From the NCBI RefSeq assembly GCF_904066215.1, contig NZ_LR880474.1, positions 3,038,001 through 3,102,000 of the forward strand: 64,000 nucleotides of DNA, read 5' to 3'. Positions 44,054 to 51,675 of this stretch are shown one piece after another. The translations under genes were made by a program, and so were the position numbers. Below the pieces are notes generated by a model. It searched no databases. It saw only the letters and a program-made list of their open reading frames with translations, and was not told where the DNA came from. Each line of letters opens with the position of its first letter. Positions within the stretch are counted from its first letter, which is position 1. This DNA is from Microbacterium sp. Nx66 (GTDB lineage: Bacteria > Actinomycetota > Actinomycetes > Actinomycetales > Microbacteriaceae).

Positions 44054-45544
44054 ATGATCATCGCCCACGACCTCGGCACGACCGGGAACAAGGCGTCCCT
44101 GCACCACGACGACGGCCGCCTGATCGCCGCGGTCACGGTGCCGTATCCGGCGCATTTCGCGGCCGGCGGCGTCGCCGAGCAGGACCCGGCCGACTGGTGG
44201 CACGCGGTCGTCACGGCGACCCGCGATCTGCTCGCGCGCACCGGTACCGCCGCCGCCGACGTCGCCGGGCTCGTGGTCAGCGGGCAGATGATGGGCGCCG
44301 TGCTGCTCGATCCCGACGGAGAGCCCGCGCGGCCGGCGATCATCTGGGCCGACACCCGCGCCGGCGCCCAGCAGCGCGAGCTCGAGGCCGCGGTCGGCGC
44401 CGAGCGCGCGTACGGCATCCTCGGTCACCGCCTCAACCCCACCTATTCGATCGAGAAGGTCATGTGGGTCCGGGACAACGAACCCGAGGTGTGGGAGCGC
44501 GTGCGCCGGGTGTGCGTGGCCAAGGACTTCATCGTGCTGCGGCTGACCGGGCGGTTGGCCACCGACCGTTCGGACGCCTCCGGCACGAACGCGTACGACC
44601 AGGTCGCCGGCACGTGGTCCCCCGAGATCATCGCCGCCGCGCGGCTCGATCCCGCCCTGTTCCCCGAGATCCTGGAGTCGACGCAGATCGCGGGCCCGCT
44701 CACGGCCGCCGCGGCCGACGCGCTCGGGCTGCACACCAGCGTCCGTGTCGTCATGGGCGGCGGCGACGGACCGCTCGCCGCGGTCGGCTCCGGAATCGTG
44801 GCGCCCGAGGACGGCGCCTATGTCTGCCTCGGCACCTCGTCGTGGATCTCCTTCGCGGCGGACGCCCCGCTGCACGACCCCGCGATGCGGACCTTCACCT
44901 TCGACAACGTCGTCCCGGGCTCGTTCGTGCCGACCGCGACCATGCAGGCCGGCGGCGCCTCCGTGCAGTGGATCGCCGAAGCCCTCTCCGTCGACCCCGC
45001 GCACCCGGAGACGGGGCGCCTCGTCGCCGAGGCCGCGAGCGATGTCGACACCGACGACCTCTACTTCCTTCCCTACCTGCTCGGCGAGCGCTCCCCGCTG
45101 TGGGATCCCGACGCGCGCGGCGCGTTCGTCGGTCTCGCCCGCCACCACGGGCGCGCCCACCTCGTGCGCGCCGTGCTGGAGGGGACGGCGTTCAACCTCC
45201 TCACCTGCATCCAGGCGTTCCGCGAGGCCGGGGCGACGATCGACCGCATCGACGCCGTCGGCGGCGGGGCGCAGAGCGACGTCTACCTCGCCGTCCTCGC
45301 CGACGTCTGGGGAGTGCCGGTTCGTCGCCGCACCATCGTGGAGGAGGCGAACAGCCTCGGTGCCGCGGTCACGGGAGCCGTCGGTCTCGGCCTCACCGAC
45401 TTCTCCGCCGCCCGAGCGCTCAGCGAGGTCACCGCCGAGTTCACGCCCGACCCCTCCCGGCATGCGGTCTACGCCGAGCGCCACGCGCGTTTCACCGACG
45501 CCTACACGGCCCTCGCGCCGTGGTTCGCCGGAAGGCCGCACTGA
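44054..45544 (+). CDS. FGGY-family carbohydrate kinase (xylulokinase-like)
   Basis: A 496-residue kinase with the FGGY pattern: IIAHDLGTTGNKASLHHDDG near the start, VVSGQMMGAVLLDPDGEP, MGGGDGPLAAVGSGIVAPED, and the C-terminal ATP region GGGAQSDVYLAVLADVWGVP with EEANSLGAAVTGAVGLG. It phosphorylates a ketose or polyol; the substrate is unknown. It overlaps the next gene by one base. Confidence 0.88.
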   Translation: MIIAHDLGTTGNKASLHHDDGRLIAAVTVPYPAHFAAGGVAEQDPADWWHAVVTATRDLLARTGTAAADVAGLVVSGQMMGAVLLDPDGEPARPAIIWADTRAGAQQRELEAAVGAERAYGILGHRLNPTYSIEKVMWVRDNEPEVWERVRRVCVAKDFIVLRLTGRLATDRSDASGTNAYDQVAGTWSPEIIAAARLDPALFPEILESTQIAGPLTAAAADALGLHTSVRVVMGGGDGPLAAVGSGIVAPEDGAYVCLGTSSWISFAADAPLHDPAMRTFTFDNVVPGSFVPTATMQAGGASVQWIAEALSVDPAHPETGRLVAEAASDVDTDDLYFLPYLLGERSPLWDPDARGAFVGLARHHGRAHLVRAVLEGTAFNLLTCIQAFREAGATIDRIDAVGGGAQSDVYLAVLADVWGVPVRRRTIVEEANSLGAAVTGAVGLGLTDFSAARALSEVTAEFTPDPSRHAVYAERHARFTDAYTALAPWFAGRPH

Positions 45545-46521
45545 TGGGCGTCATCCTCGTCACGAGCCGCTCCTTCTCGGACGGCGACCTCGACCTGGTC
45601 GGGCGCGCCGCGCAGGCCGGACACCGTATCCTCCGCGGACCCGCGCATCACGACCTCGACGAGCTGCGGGTGCTGCTGCACGGCGCCGACGCCTGGATCG
45701 CCGGCACCGGACCGGTCACCGACGCGCACCTCGCCGCCGGCCCGAAGCTCAAGGTCGTGGCGCGCTACGGGGTCGGCACCGAGGCGGTGGACCTCGCGGC
45801 GGCGCGCGAGCGCGGCATCCCGGTCACGAACACCCCCGGCGCGAACGCCGACGCGGTCGCCGACCACGCGGTCGGCCTCATGCTCGCCGCCCTGCGCACC
45901 ATCCCGGACGGCGACCGCCGCGTGCGGACCGGCGACTGGACCGTGCGCCGCGGCCGGGAGCTCGGCGCCGCGACGGTCGGCATCGTCGGCTTCGGGCGGA
46001 TCGGCCAGGGGGTCGCGCGGCGACTGGGCGGGTTCGGTCCGCGGCTGCTCGCCTCCGACCCGTTCCTGCCCGCCGACCTCGTGCGGGACCGCGGCGCCGA
46101 ACCCGTCACCCTCGACGACCTGTTCCGCACCGCCGATGTGATCACCCTGCACGCCCCCGGCGGGCAACAGCTCGTCGACGCGGACCGCCTCGCCGGGATG
46201 CGGCCGGGCACCGTGCTCGTCAACACCGCCCGGGGCGACCTCGTGGACGAGCAGGCCGTGGCCGACGCGCTCCGCGACGGCATCCTCGCCGGGTACGCGG
46301 CGGACACCCTCGACGGCGACACGGCCGCGCACGACAGCCCCCTGCTCGACCCGGCGCTCGCCGACCGCGTCATCGTCACCCCGCACCTCGGTGCCCAGAC
46401 CACCCAGGCCGTCGACAACATGGGGGCGCTGTCCCTCGACGACGTGATCGCGGTCCTCCGTGGCGCCGACCCCGCCCACCCCGTCCCCGTCCCCGCGTCC
46501 GCCCCCGAGGAGAACCGATGA
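45544..46521 (+). CDS. D-isomer-specific 2-hydroxyacid dehydrogenase
   Basis: A 325-residue NAD(H)-dependent enzyme. The dinucleotide site is VGIVGFGRIGQGVARRLG, the substrate arginine is in VLVNTARGDLVDEQAVADAL and the catalytic histidine in VIVTPHLGAQTTQ. The usual catalytic glutamate region reads AADTLDGDTAA, with aspartates and no glutamate. It resembles phosphoglycerate/glyoxylate reductases. It is coupled on both sides (TGATG and ATGA). It would reduce or oxidise a 2-keto/2-hydroxy acid in the unrecognised pathway. Confidence 0.88.
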   Translation: MGVILVTSRSFSDGDLDLVGRAAQAGHRILRGPAHHDLDELRVLLHGADAWIAGTGPVTDAHLAAGPKLKVVARYGVGTEAVDLAAARERGIPVTNTPGANADAVADHAVGLMLAALRTIPDGDRRVRTGDWTVRRGRELGAATVGIVGFGRIGQGVARRLGGFGPRLLASDPFLPADLVRDRGAEPVTLDDLFRTADVITLHAPGGQQLVDADRLAGMRPGTVLVNTARGDLVDEQAVADALRDGILAGYAADTLDGDTAAHDSPLLDPALADRVIVTPHLGAQTTQAVDNMGALSLDDVIAVLRGADPAHPVPVPASAPEENR

Positions 46522-47468
46522 CCACCGCCGCGACGCCCTCCGCACCGCCCGCCACCGCCGACTACATGGGCTTCGTGGGCGTCACCACCGCCTCGTCGTC
46601 GATCATGAAGGTGTTCCCGCTGTGGGCCGACATCCTCGGCCTCCCCACCCGGACCCTCGTCGGCCACGACCTGCCGATGGATGCCGACCCCGCGCAGTAC
46701 CGCGCCATGGTCGAACAGATCCGCGACGACCCGCACCACCGCGGCGCGCTCGTCACCACGCACAAGATGAACGTGTACGCGGCGGCGTCCGACCTGTTCG
46801 ACGAGCTCGATCCGTTCGCGGTGTCCTGCGCCGAGATCTCGAGCATCGCCAAGCGCGGCTCCACGCTGTCCGGCCGCGCGAAGGACCCGATCACGGTCGA
46901 CCTCGCGCTGCGCGACTTCCTGCCCGCCGATCACTTCGCGCGCACCGGTGCCGAGGTCGTCATCCTCGGGGCCGGTGGTTCCGGCACCGCCCTGAGCTGG
47001 GCCCTCGCCGAGCGGGACGACGCCCCCGCGCTCATCACCGTCACCGCGCGCACCCAGGACAAGCTCGACCACCTCCGCGAAGTGCACCTCCAGCACGGCA
47101 CCCCGGAGGGACTGCTCCGCTACGTCGTCACCGAGACGCCGGAGGAGGCCGACGCTCTGGTCACGGCCGCCCCCGCGGGATCGGTCATCGCGAACGCCAC
47201 CGGGCTCGGCAAGGACCGCCCCGGGTCGCCCCTGACCGACGCGGTCGTCTTCCCCCAGGGCGCGTACGTGTGGGAGTTCAACTACCGCGGATCGCTGGAG
47301 TTCCTGCACCAGGCCGAGGCGCAGGAGGACGATCGCGCGCTGCACATGGTCGACGGCTGGCGGTACTTCATCCACGGCTGGTCGCAGGTCGTGGCGGACG
47401 TGTTCGACCTCGACCTCACGCCCGAGACCGTCGAGCGCCTCGCGGAGGCTGCGGAGTCGGTGCGCTGA
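46518..47468 (+). CDS. Shikimate-dehydrogenase-like oxidoreductase
   Basis: A 316-residue protein with the two-domain build of shikimate dehydrogenases. The catalytic lysine is K83 in GALVTTHKMNVY, an aspartate is at 123 (GRAKDPITVD) and the NAD(P) site is EVVILGAGGSGTALSWALA (residues about 146-164). The usual shikimate-binding text (S-x-S near the start, NTDxxG in the middle) differs, so it is probably not AroE. It lies between sugar genes; related SDH-like enzymes act on quinate or other polyols. A sugar-acid or cyclitol substrate is likely but unproven. Confidence 0.8.
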   Translation: MTTAATPSAPPATADYMGFVGVTTASSSIMKVFPLWADILGLPTRTLVGHDLPMDADPAQYRAMVEQIRDDPHHRGALVTTHKMNVYAAASDLFDELDPFAVSCAEISSIAKRGSTLSGRAKDPITVDLALRDFLPADHFARTGAEVVILGAGGSGTALSWALAERDDAPALITVTARTQDKLDHLREVHLQHGTPEGLLRYVVTETPEEADALVTAAPAGSVIANATGLGKDRPGSPLTDAVVFPQGAYVWEFNYRGSLEFLHQAEAQEDDRALHMVDGWRYFIHGWSQVVADVFDLDLTPETVERLAEAAESVR

Positions 47469-48436
47469 TGCCCGCCGTGCGGACCGTCCTCGGCGACATC
47501 GACCCGTCGCAGCTCGGGCGCGTGGACTACCACGAGCACCTGTTCCAGGTGTCACCGCTGCTGGTCGGGGACGAGCTCGACGACGAGGCCGCGTCCGGCG
47601 AGGAGGCCGGTCTGCTGCGGGCGAGCGGCTTCGAGGCCATGGTCGACGCCACGCCGTTCGGCCTGGGCCGCGGCCCCGCCGCCGTCGCCCGCATCAGCGC
47701 CGCGACCGGGCTGCATGTCGTCGCGACGACCGGCCGGCACCGCGAGGCCCACTACGGCCCCGACCACCCGATGCAGGTGTGGGGCGCCGACCGCCTGGCC
47801 GCCCTGTTCGTGTCCGACCTCACGCGCGGGATGCCGGCGGATGACGCCGCGGTGTTCGAGGCGCCAGACGTGCCCCTCGCCGCGGGCCCTGGAGCGGAGC
47901 CCGTGCGCGCCGGGATGCTGAAGGGCGGCGCCGACTACTGGCGCATCAGCCCGTTCGAGCGGACGACCCTGGTCGCCGTCGCCCGGGCGCACCGGGAGAC
48001 GGGAGCGCCCGTCATGGTGCATCTGGAGTTCGGCACCGCGGCCCACGAGGTCCTCGACCTCCTGGAGGCCGAGGGGGTGGCAGCGGATCGCGTCGTCCTG
48101 GCCCACGCCGACCGTGACCCCGACCCCGGTCTGCACGTCTCGCTCGCCGAGCGCGGTGCCCACCTCGGCTACGACGGCTTCGCCAGGCCGCGCACCCGGT
48201 CCGACGCGGAGCTGCTGGCGCTCACGGTCGCCGTGGTGGAGCGCGGGGCCGGCGACCGGATCCTGCTCGGGGGCGACGTCGCCCGTCGCACCCGGTACAT
48301 CGCCTACGGCGGCATGCCGGGTCTCGCCTACCTCGGCGACCGCTACCTCCCGCGACTCCGCGAAGCCGTCGGCGATGACGCGGTGCACCGGATGCTCGTC
48401 ACGACGCCGGCGCGCTTCCTGGCCCTCCGCCCCTGA
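47468..48436 (+). CDS. Phosphotriesterase-family metal hydrolase
   Basis: A 322-residue member of the phosphotriesterase family with a full metal site: H22 and H24 (VDYHEHLF), the bridging lysine K152 (GMLKGGADYWR), H185 (VMVHLEFG), H213 (VLAHADRD) and D270 (LLGGDVARR). Known relatives in sugar operons are lactonases for sugar acids or phosphosugar lactones. It follows two dehydrogenases, so a lactone ring opening is plausible. It overlaps the upstream gene by one base (TGATG). Confidence 0.88.
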   Translation: MPAVRTVLGDIDPSQLGRVDYHEHLFQVSPLLVGDELDDEAASGEEAGLLRASGFEAMVDATPFGLGRGPAAVARISAATGLHVVATTGRHREAHYGPDHPMQVWGADRLAALFVSDLTRGMPADDAAVFEAPDVPLAAGPGAEPVRAGMLKGGADYWRISPFERTTLVAVARAHRETGAPVMVHLEFGTAAHEVLDLLEAEGVAADRVVLAHADRDPDPGLHVSLAERGAHLGYDGFARPRTRSDAELLALTVAVVERGAGDRILLGGDVARRTRYIAYGGMPGLAYLGDRYLPRLREAVGDDAVHRMLVTTPARFLALRP

Positions 48437-48459
48437 CCACCCGGACCCGAGGAGTCGTC

Positions 48460-48756
48460 ATGCCCGAACCCACCGTCCTCCACGCCGTCTTCACCGCGCA
48501 GCCCGGGGCCGCCGACCGCGTCGCGGCACTGCTGCGGGACTTCGCCGAGGTCGTCCGCGCCGAGGAGGGCAACATCGTCTTCGAGGCCCACCGCCTCGTC
48601 GACGACCCCGACCGCTTCTTCGTCTACGAGGTCTACCGCGACGAGGACGCCTTCCAGGCCCATCTCCACGCACCCGCCGGCGTCCCCTTCAACGCCGCGC
48701 TCCAGGAACTCATCGTCGAGCCCACCTCGATCCTCACCTTCCTCCGCCCCCTCTGA
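48460..48756 (+). CDS. ABM-domain (quinol monooxygenase-like) protein
   Basis: A 98-residue single-domain ferredoxin-like protein: VLHAVFTAQPGAADRVAALL, then RAEEGNIVFEAHRLVDDPDR, then FVYEVYRDEDAFQAHLHAPA. The same fold includes the sugar-phosphate isomerase LsrG and sugar mutarotases, so in this operon an isomerase or mutarotase role is as likely as a monooxygenase. It is the last gene of the cupin-FGGY operon, 23 bases after the phosphotriesterase-like gene. Confidence 0.8.
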   Translation: MPEPTVLHAVFTAQPGAADRVAALLRDFAEVVRAEEGNIVFEAHRLVDDPDRFFVYEVYRDEDAFQAHLHAPAGVPFNAALQELIVEPTSILTFLRPL

Positions 48757-48795
48757 CCCCCCTGACCCCTCTCCGTCTCCCCTCTCCGTCTCCCT

Positions 48796-49370
48796 GTTTC
48801 ACCTGCACGACCTCGCCACGCCCGCACGCCCGTTCCGGCCCCCCCTCGTCGTGCCCCCGTCACCCCGTCGTGCATCCGCCCCTCGTCGTGCTCACGTCCG
48901 TCCTTCTGGCTGACCGTCCCCCGTGCCACACGGCTCCGCTCGGCCCTCCGGTTTCACCTGCACGCCCCTGTCACGACGGCACGACCGAACCGCTCGCCCG
49001 GTCACACATCGGTCCCCGCGTCGTGCATCCGCACCTTGGGCTCACCGTCCCCGGCCGAACGACTCCACTCGGCCATCCGGTTTCACCTGCACACCCCTGC
49101 CACGACGGCACGACCGAACCGCCCACCCGGTCACACATCGGTCCCCACGTCGTGCCTCCGTCCCACCCTCGGTCCCATCCCAGGCCCGACCCAGATCCAG
49201 TCCCCAGACCCAAGACCCAGACCCCAGACCCCAGACCCCAGACCCATCCCAGACCCAGACCCCAGACCCCAGGCCGACCCGACCCGCCCCCGGACCCTGT
49301 TCATCTGCACGACCCCGACACGGGCGCACGAGGAAACCGGGGTTCCGATCGTGCATCCGCCCCGGGGTCG
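48796..49370. repeat. Degenerate tandem units of about 130-155 bp in a gene-free stretch
   Basis: GTTTCACCTGCAC begins units at 48796, 48951 and 49080, and a shortened GTTCATCTGCAC unit at 49299. The 48951 and 49080 units are nearly the same for about 100 bases, sharing CACGACGGCACGACCGAACC and CGGTCACACATCGGTCCCC; three units contain CGTGCATCCG. No convincing reading frame was found in 48757-49504. The stretch separates two divergent-function operons that converge here. Confidence 0.8.
49198..49273. repeat. Heptanucleotide microsatellite (CAGACCC)n
   Basis: About nine CAGACCC heptamers, some interrupted by AAGACCC or CATCC, run through this purine-poor stretch. Such a tract is prone to slippage. 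It is not coding in any plausible frame. Confidence 0.85.
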
Positions 49371-49390
49371 TGCAATCGGACCGACGATCG

Positions 49391-49446
49391 ACCACGGATC
49401 ACGGACCACGGACCACGGACTACGGACCACGGACCCACGGACCCGG
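49391..49446. repeat. Heptanucleotide microsatellite (ACCACGG)n
   Basis: Six heptamers of ACCACGG (two read ATCACGG or ACTACGG) followed by an eight-base and a six-base variant. It lies just before the terminator of the ribose-type importer operon, on the far side of its stop. Confidence 0.85.
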
Positions 49447-49458
49447 AACACCACTGAA

Positions 49459-49500
49459 CACGACGAAGCCCCCCGCCCGAAGGCGAGGGGCTCCGTCGTG
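49459..49500 (-). terminator. Terminator hairpin of the rbsACB-like operon
   Basis: On the minus strand a 19-base arm (CACGACGGAGCCCCTCGCC) pairs with two mismatches around a TTCG tetraloop, an extra-stable RNA loop. It starts four bases after the binding-protein stop. No T-run follows. Confidence 0.85.
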
Positions 49501-49504
49501 CGGG

Positions 49505-50506
49505 TCACTCGTAGAGGACCGCGGCGATCTTGTCGTCGTCGATGTTGTTCTTGTCGTACCAGTAGGAACCGGTGTCGTAGAACTCCTCGACGTCGTCGCC
49601 GTTGGCCGCGTCGTAGGCCGCCTGCACGACCTGGGCGCCGATGCCAATCGGGTCCTGCGTGATGGCGCCGGCCATGGTGCCGTCCTTGATGGCGTTGATC
49701 TGGGCTGCACCGGAGTCGAAGCCGACGATGGTGATCTTGCCCTTCTCCAGGCCGAGCTCGTTCACGGCGTTCACGACGCCGATGGCCGAGCCCTCGTTAG
49801 TGCCGTAGATGCCCTTGAGGTCGGGGTGCGCCGCGATGAGCGTCTTGGCGATGTCGGCCGACTTCAGGTGGTCGCCGTCACCGTACTGGATGTCGACGAT
49901 CTCGATGTCGGGGTAGTCCGCCTCGATCTTCTCGACGAAGCCGTCGCGACGCTCGACACCCGTCGAGTTGATCTGCGAGTGACCGACGATGGCGACCTCG
50001 CCCTCGCCACCGATCAGCTCGGCCATGTGCTCGGCCGCCAGCGCGCCGGCGACCTTGCTGTCCGTCGCGGAGAGGCTGAGTCCGACGTCGCCGTTGCACG
50101 GGGCGTCGAAGTAGACGACGGGGATGTCCTTCGACTTCGCCTGCTCGAGCGGGGCGACGCACGCCTCGGGGTCGAGGGCGGCGTAGGCGATGGCGTCCGG
50201 GTTCTTGTCGATCGCGGCGGTCAGCATCTCGAGCTGCTGCGCGATCTCGGTCTCGGCGGCCGGGCCCTCGAAGGTGATCTTGACACCCAGCTCCTGGGCC
50301 TTCTCCTCCGCACCCTTCTTGACGGCCTGCCAGAACTGGTGCTGGAAGCCCTTCGAGACCATGGCGATGTACATCTCGCCGTCGCTGCTGCCGGTGTCGC
50401 CGCCCGAGCCCTCTTCGATCACGTCGCCGCCGCCGGCACAGCCGGCGAACACGAGCGCGGATGCGGCCACGAGTGCCGCGAATGCGGTCTTCTTGCCGAA
50501 TTTCAT
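49505..50506 (-). CDS. Ribose-type sugar ABC transporter binding lipoprotein
   Basis: A 333-residue family-4 (RbsB-like) binding protein. The lipobox is LVFAGC (cysteine 23), followed by an acidic Gly/Ser linker. The mature part has YIAMVSKGFQHQFWQAVKKG, DPEACVAPLEQAKSKDIPVV and GIYGTNEGSAIGVVNAVNEL. It serves the RbsC- and RbsA-like partners encoded upstream. Its place beside L-fucose enzymes, with a shared operator motif at the operon promoter, suggests L-fucose or a related sugar. Confidence 0.92.
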   Translation of the reverse strand: MKFGKKTAFAALVAASALVFAGCAGGGDVIEEGSGGDTGSSDGEMYIAMVSKGFQHQFWQAVKKGAEEKAQELGVKITFEGPAAETEIAQQLEMLTAAIDKNPDAIAYAALDPEACVAPLEQAKSKDIPVVYFDAPCNGDVGLSLSATDSKVAGALAAEHMAELIGGEGEVAIVGHSQINSTGVERRDGFVEKIEADYPDIEIVDIQYGDGDHLKSADIAKTLIAAHPDLKGIYGTNEGSAIGVVNAVNELGLEKGKITIVGFDSGAAQINAIKDGTMAGAITQDPIGIGAQVVQAAYDAANGDDVEEFYDTGSYWYDKNNIDDDKIAAVLYE

Positions 50507-50605
50507 GGAAACTCCGTTGTTCTGTGTGGGTGCCGGCCAGGACCGGCGGGTGGACATTCGTGGTGCCTGTGCGGAGGGTTCCGCGGGGTCCGGCCGGAGC
50601 CGGGG

Positions 50606-50637
50606 ACGGCGGCGGGCACGGGTTTCGCCGCCGCCGT
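50606..50637 (-). promoter_or_regulatory. Hairpin between permease and binding-protein genes
   Basis: ACGGCGGCGG (50606-50615) pairs with CCGCCGCCGT (50628-50637) around a 12-base loop, three bases after the permease stop. Such intercistronic hairpins often stabilise the upstream RNA or reset expression so that the binding protein is made in excess. Confidence 0.6.
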
Positions 50638-50640
50638 GTC

Positions 50641-51675
50641 TCAGGTGCGCTGGCGGTTGCGCAGCGAGTCGAGGAAGACGGCCAGCAGGACGACGACGCC
50701 GACGACGATGTTCTGCCACTCCGGCTGGATCGACATGATCCGGAGGCCGTTGACGAGGACGCTCATGATGAGCGCACCGATCACGGTGCCGAGGATCGAG
50801 CCGCGGCCGCCGAGCAGCGAGGTGCCGCCGATGATCACGGCCGCGATGGCCTGCAGCTCGTAACCCGTGCCGATCTGCGGCTGGGCCGAGTCGAGGCGGG
50901 CGGCGATCACGATGCCGGCGATGCCGGTGAAGGCGCCGGCGAACATGTAGATGAGGATCGTCCAGCGGCGGGTGTTGACGCCGGAGAGGCGCGTGGCCTC
51001 CTCGTTCGATCCGATCGCGAACGTGTACCGGCCGAGGAGTGTCTTCGACAGCACGAGCCAGGCGACGATCGCGAGGGCCGCGGTGATGAGCACCGCATTC
51101 GGGATGCCGGGGATGAGCACGCCGAGCGCGATCTTCTTGAAGTCGGGAGCCGAGGTCGAGAAGTAGATCGGCGCGACGTTCGAGATGACGAGGGCGAGGC
51201 CGCCGGCGATCATCATCATGGCCAGCGTCGCGATGAACGGCGGCAACCGCAGGAAGGTGATGTTGACGCCGTTCACCAGACCCATGAGCACACCGGTCGC
51301 GATGCCGCCGAGCACGCCGACCCACACGGGAAGGCCCAGGTTGGTGATGAGCACACCCGTCATCACGGCGCAGAGCGCCATGCCGGTGCCGATCGACAGA
51401 TCGATGCCGCCGGTGATGATGACGAACGTCGTGCCGAGGGCGAGGATGCCGATGACCGCGGTGGACAGCAGCACCGTGGCGATGTTGCTGAAGGTGAAGA
51501 AGTTCGGGCTGGCGATCGAGAAGAAGATGACCAGGACGATCAGGGTGCCGAACGCGAGCGACTGCTGGAACTGCCGCTTGAGGAACCCGGCGACGTCGCG
51601 CTTGTCGGTGTCCTCGTTCACGGCCGTCTGGATGATCGTCGTCGTCGACGATCCGGACTGCTGTGGGGTGCTCAT
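50641..51675 (-). CDS. Ribose-type sugar ABC transporter permease
   Basis: A 344-residue RbsC-like permease with eight to ten membrane segments and the family text SPNFFTFSNIATVLLSTAVI, GTTFVIITGGIDLSIGTGMA, IGSNEEATRLSGVN and AAVIIGGTSLLGGRGSILGT. The ATG overlaps the stop of the ATPase gene (ATGA). An in-frame region upstream is only a shadow of that gene. Confidence 0.93.
   Translation of the reverse strand: MSTPQQSGSSTTTIIQTAVNEDTDKRDVAGFLKRQFQQSLAFGTLIVLVIFFSIASPNFFTFSNIATVLLSTAVIGILALGTTFVIITGGIDLSIGTGMALCAVMTGVLITNLGLPVWVGVLGGIATGVLMGLVNGVNITFLRLPPFIATLAMMMIAGGLALVISNVAPIYFSTSAPDFKKIALGVLIPGIPNAVLITAALAIVAWLVLSKTLLGRYTFAIGSNEEATRLSGVNTRRWTILIYMFAGAFTGIAGIVIAARLDSAQPQIGTGYELQAIAAVIIGGTSLLGGRGSILGTVIGALIMSVLVNGLRIMSIQPEWQNIVVGVVVLLAVFLDSLRNRQRT

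Noticed and set aside
43469..48756. Sulfoquinovose (sulfo-transaldolase) or autoinducer-2 (Lsr) pathway
   Set aside because: FGGY kinase, ABM domain, cupin isomerase and a co-regulated transaldolase hint at these, but the rest of the gene sets (sulfo-sugar glycosidase and sulfo-exporter; LsrF/LsrR types) is absent and the kinase reads as xylulokinase-like.
48796..49446. Repeats tested as a CRISPR array
   Set aside because: Units are 129-155 bases with conserved interiors, not short repeats with unique spacers, and no cas gene is near; the heptamer tracts have no spacers.
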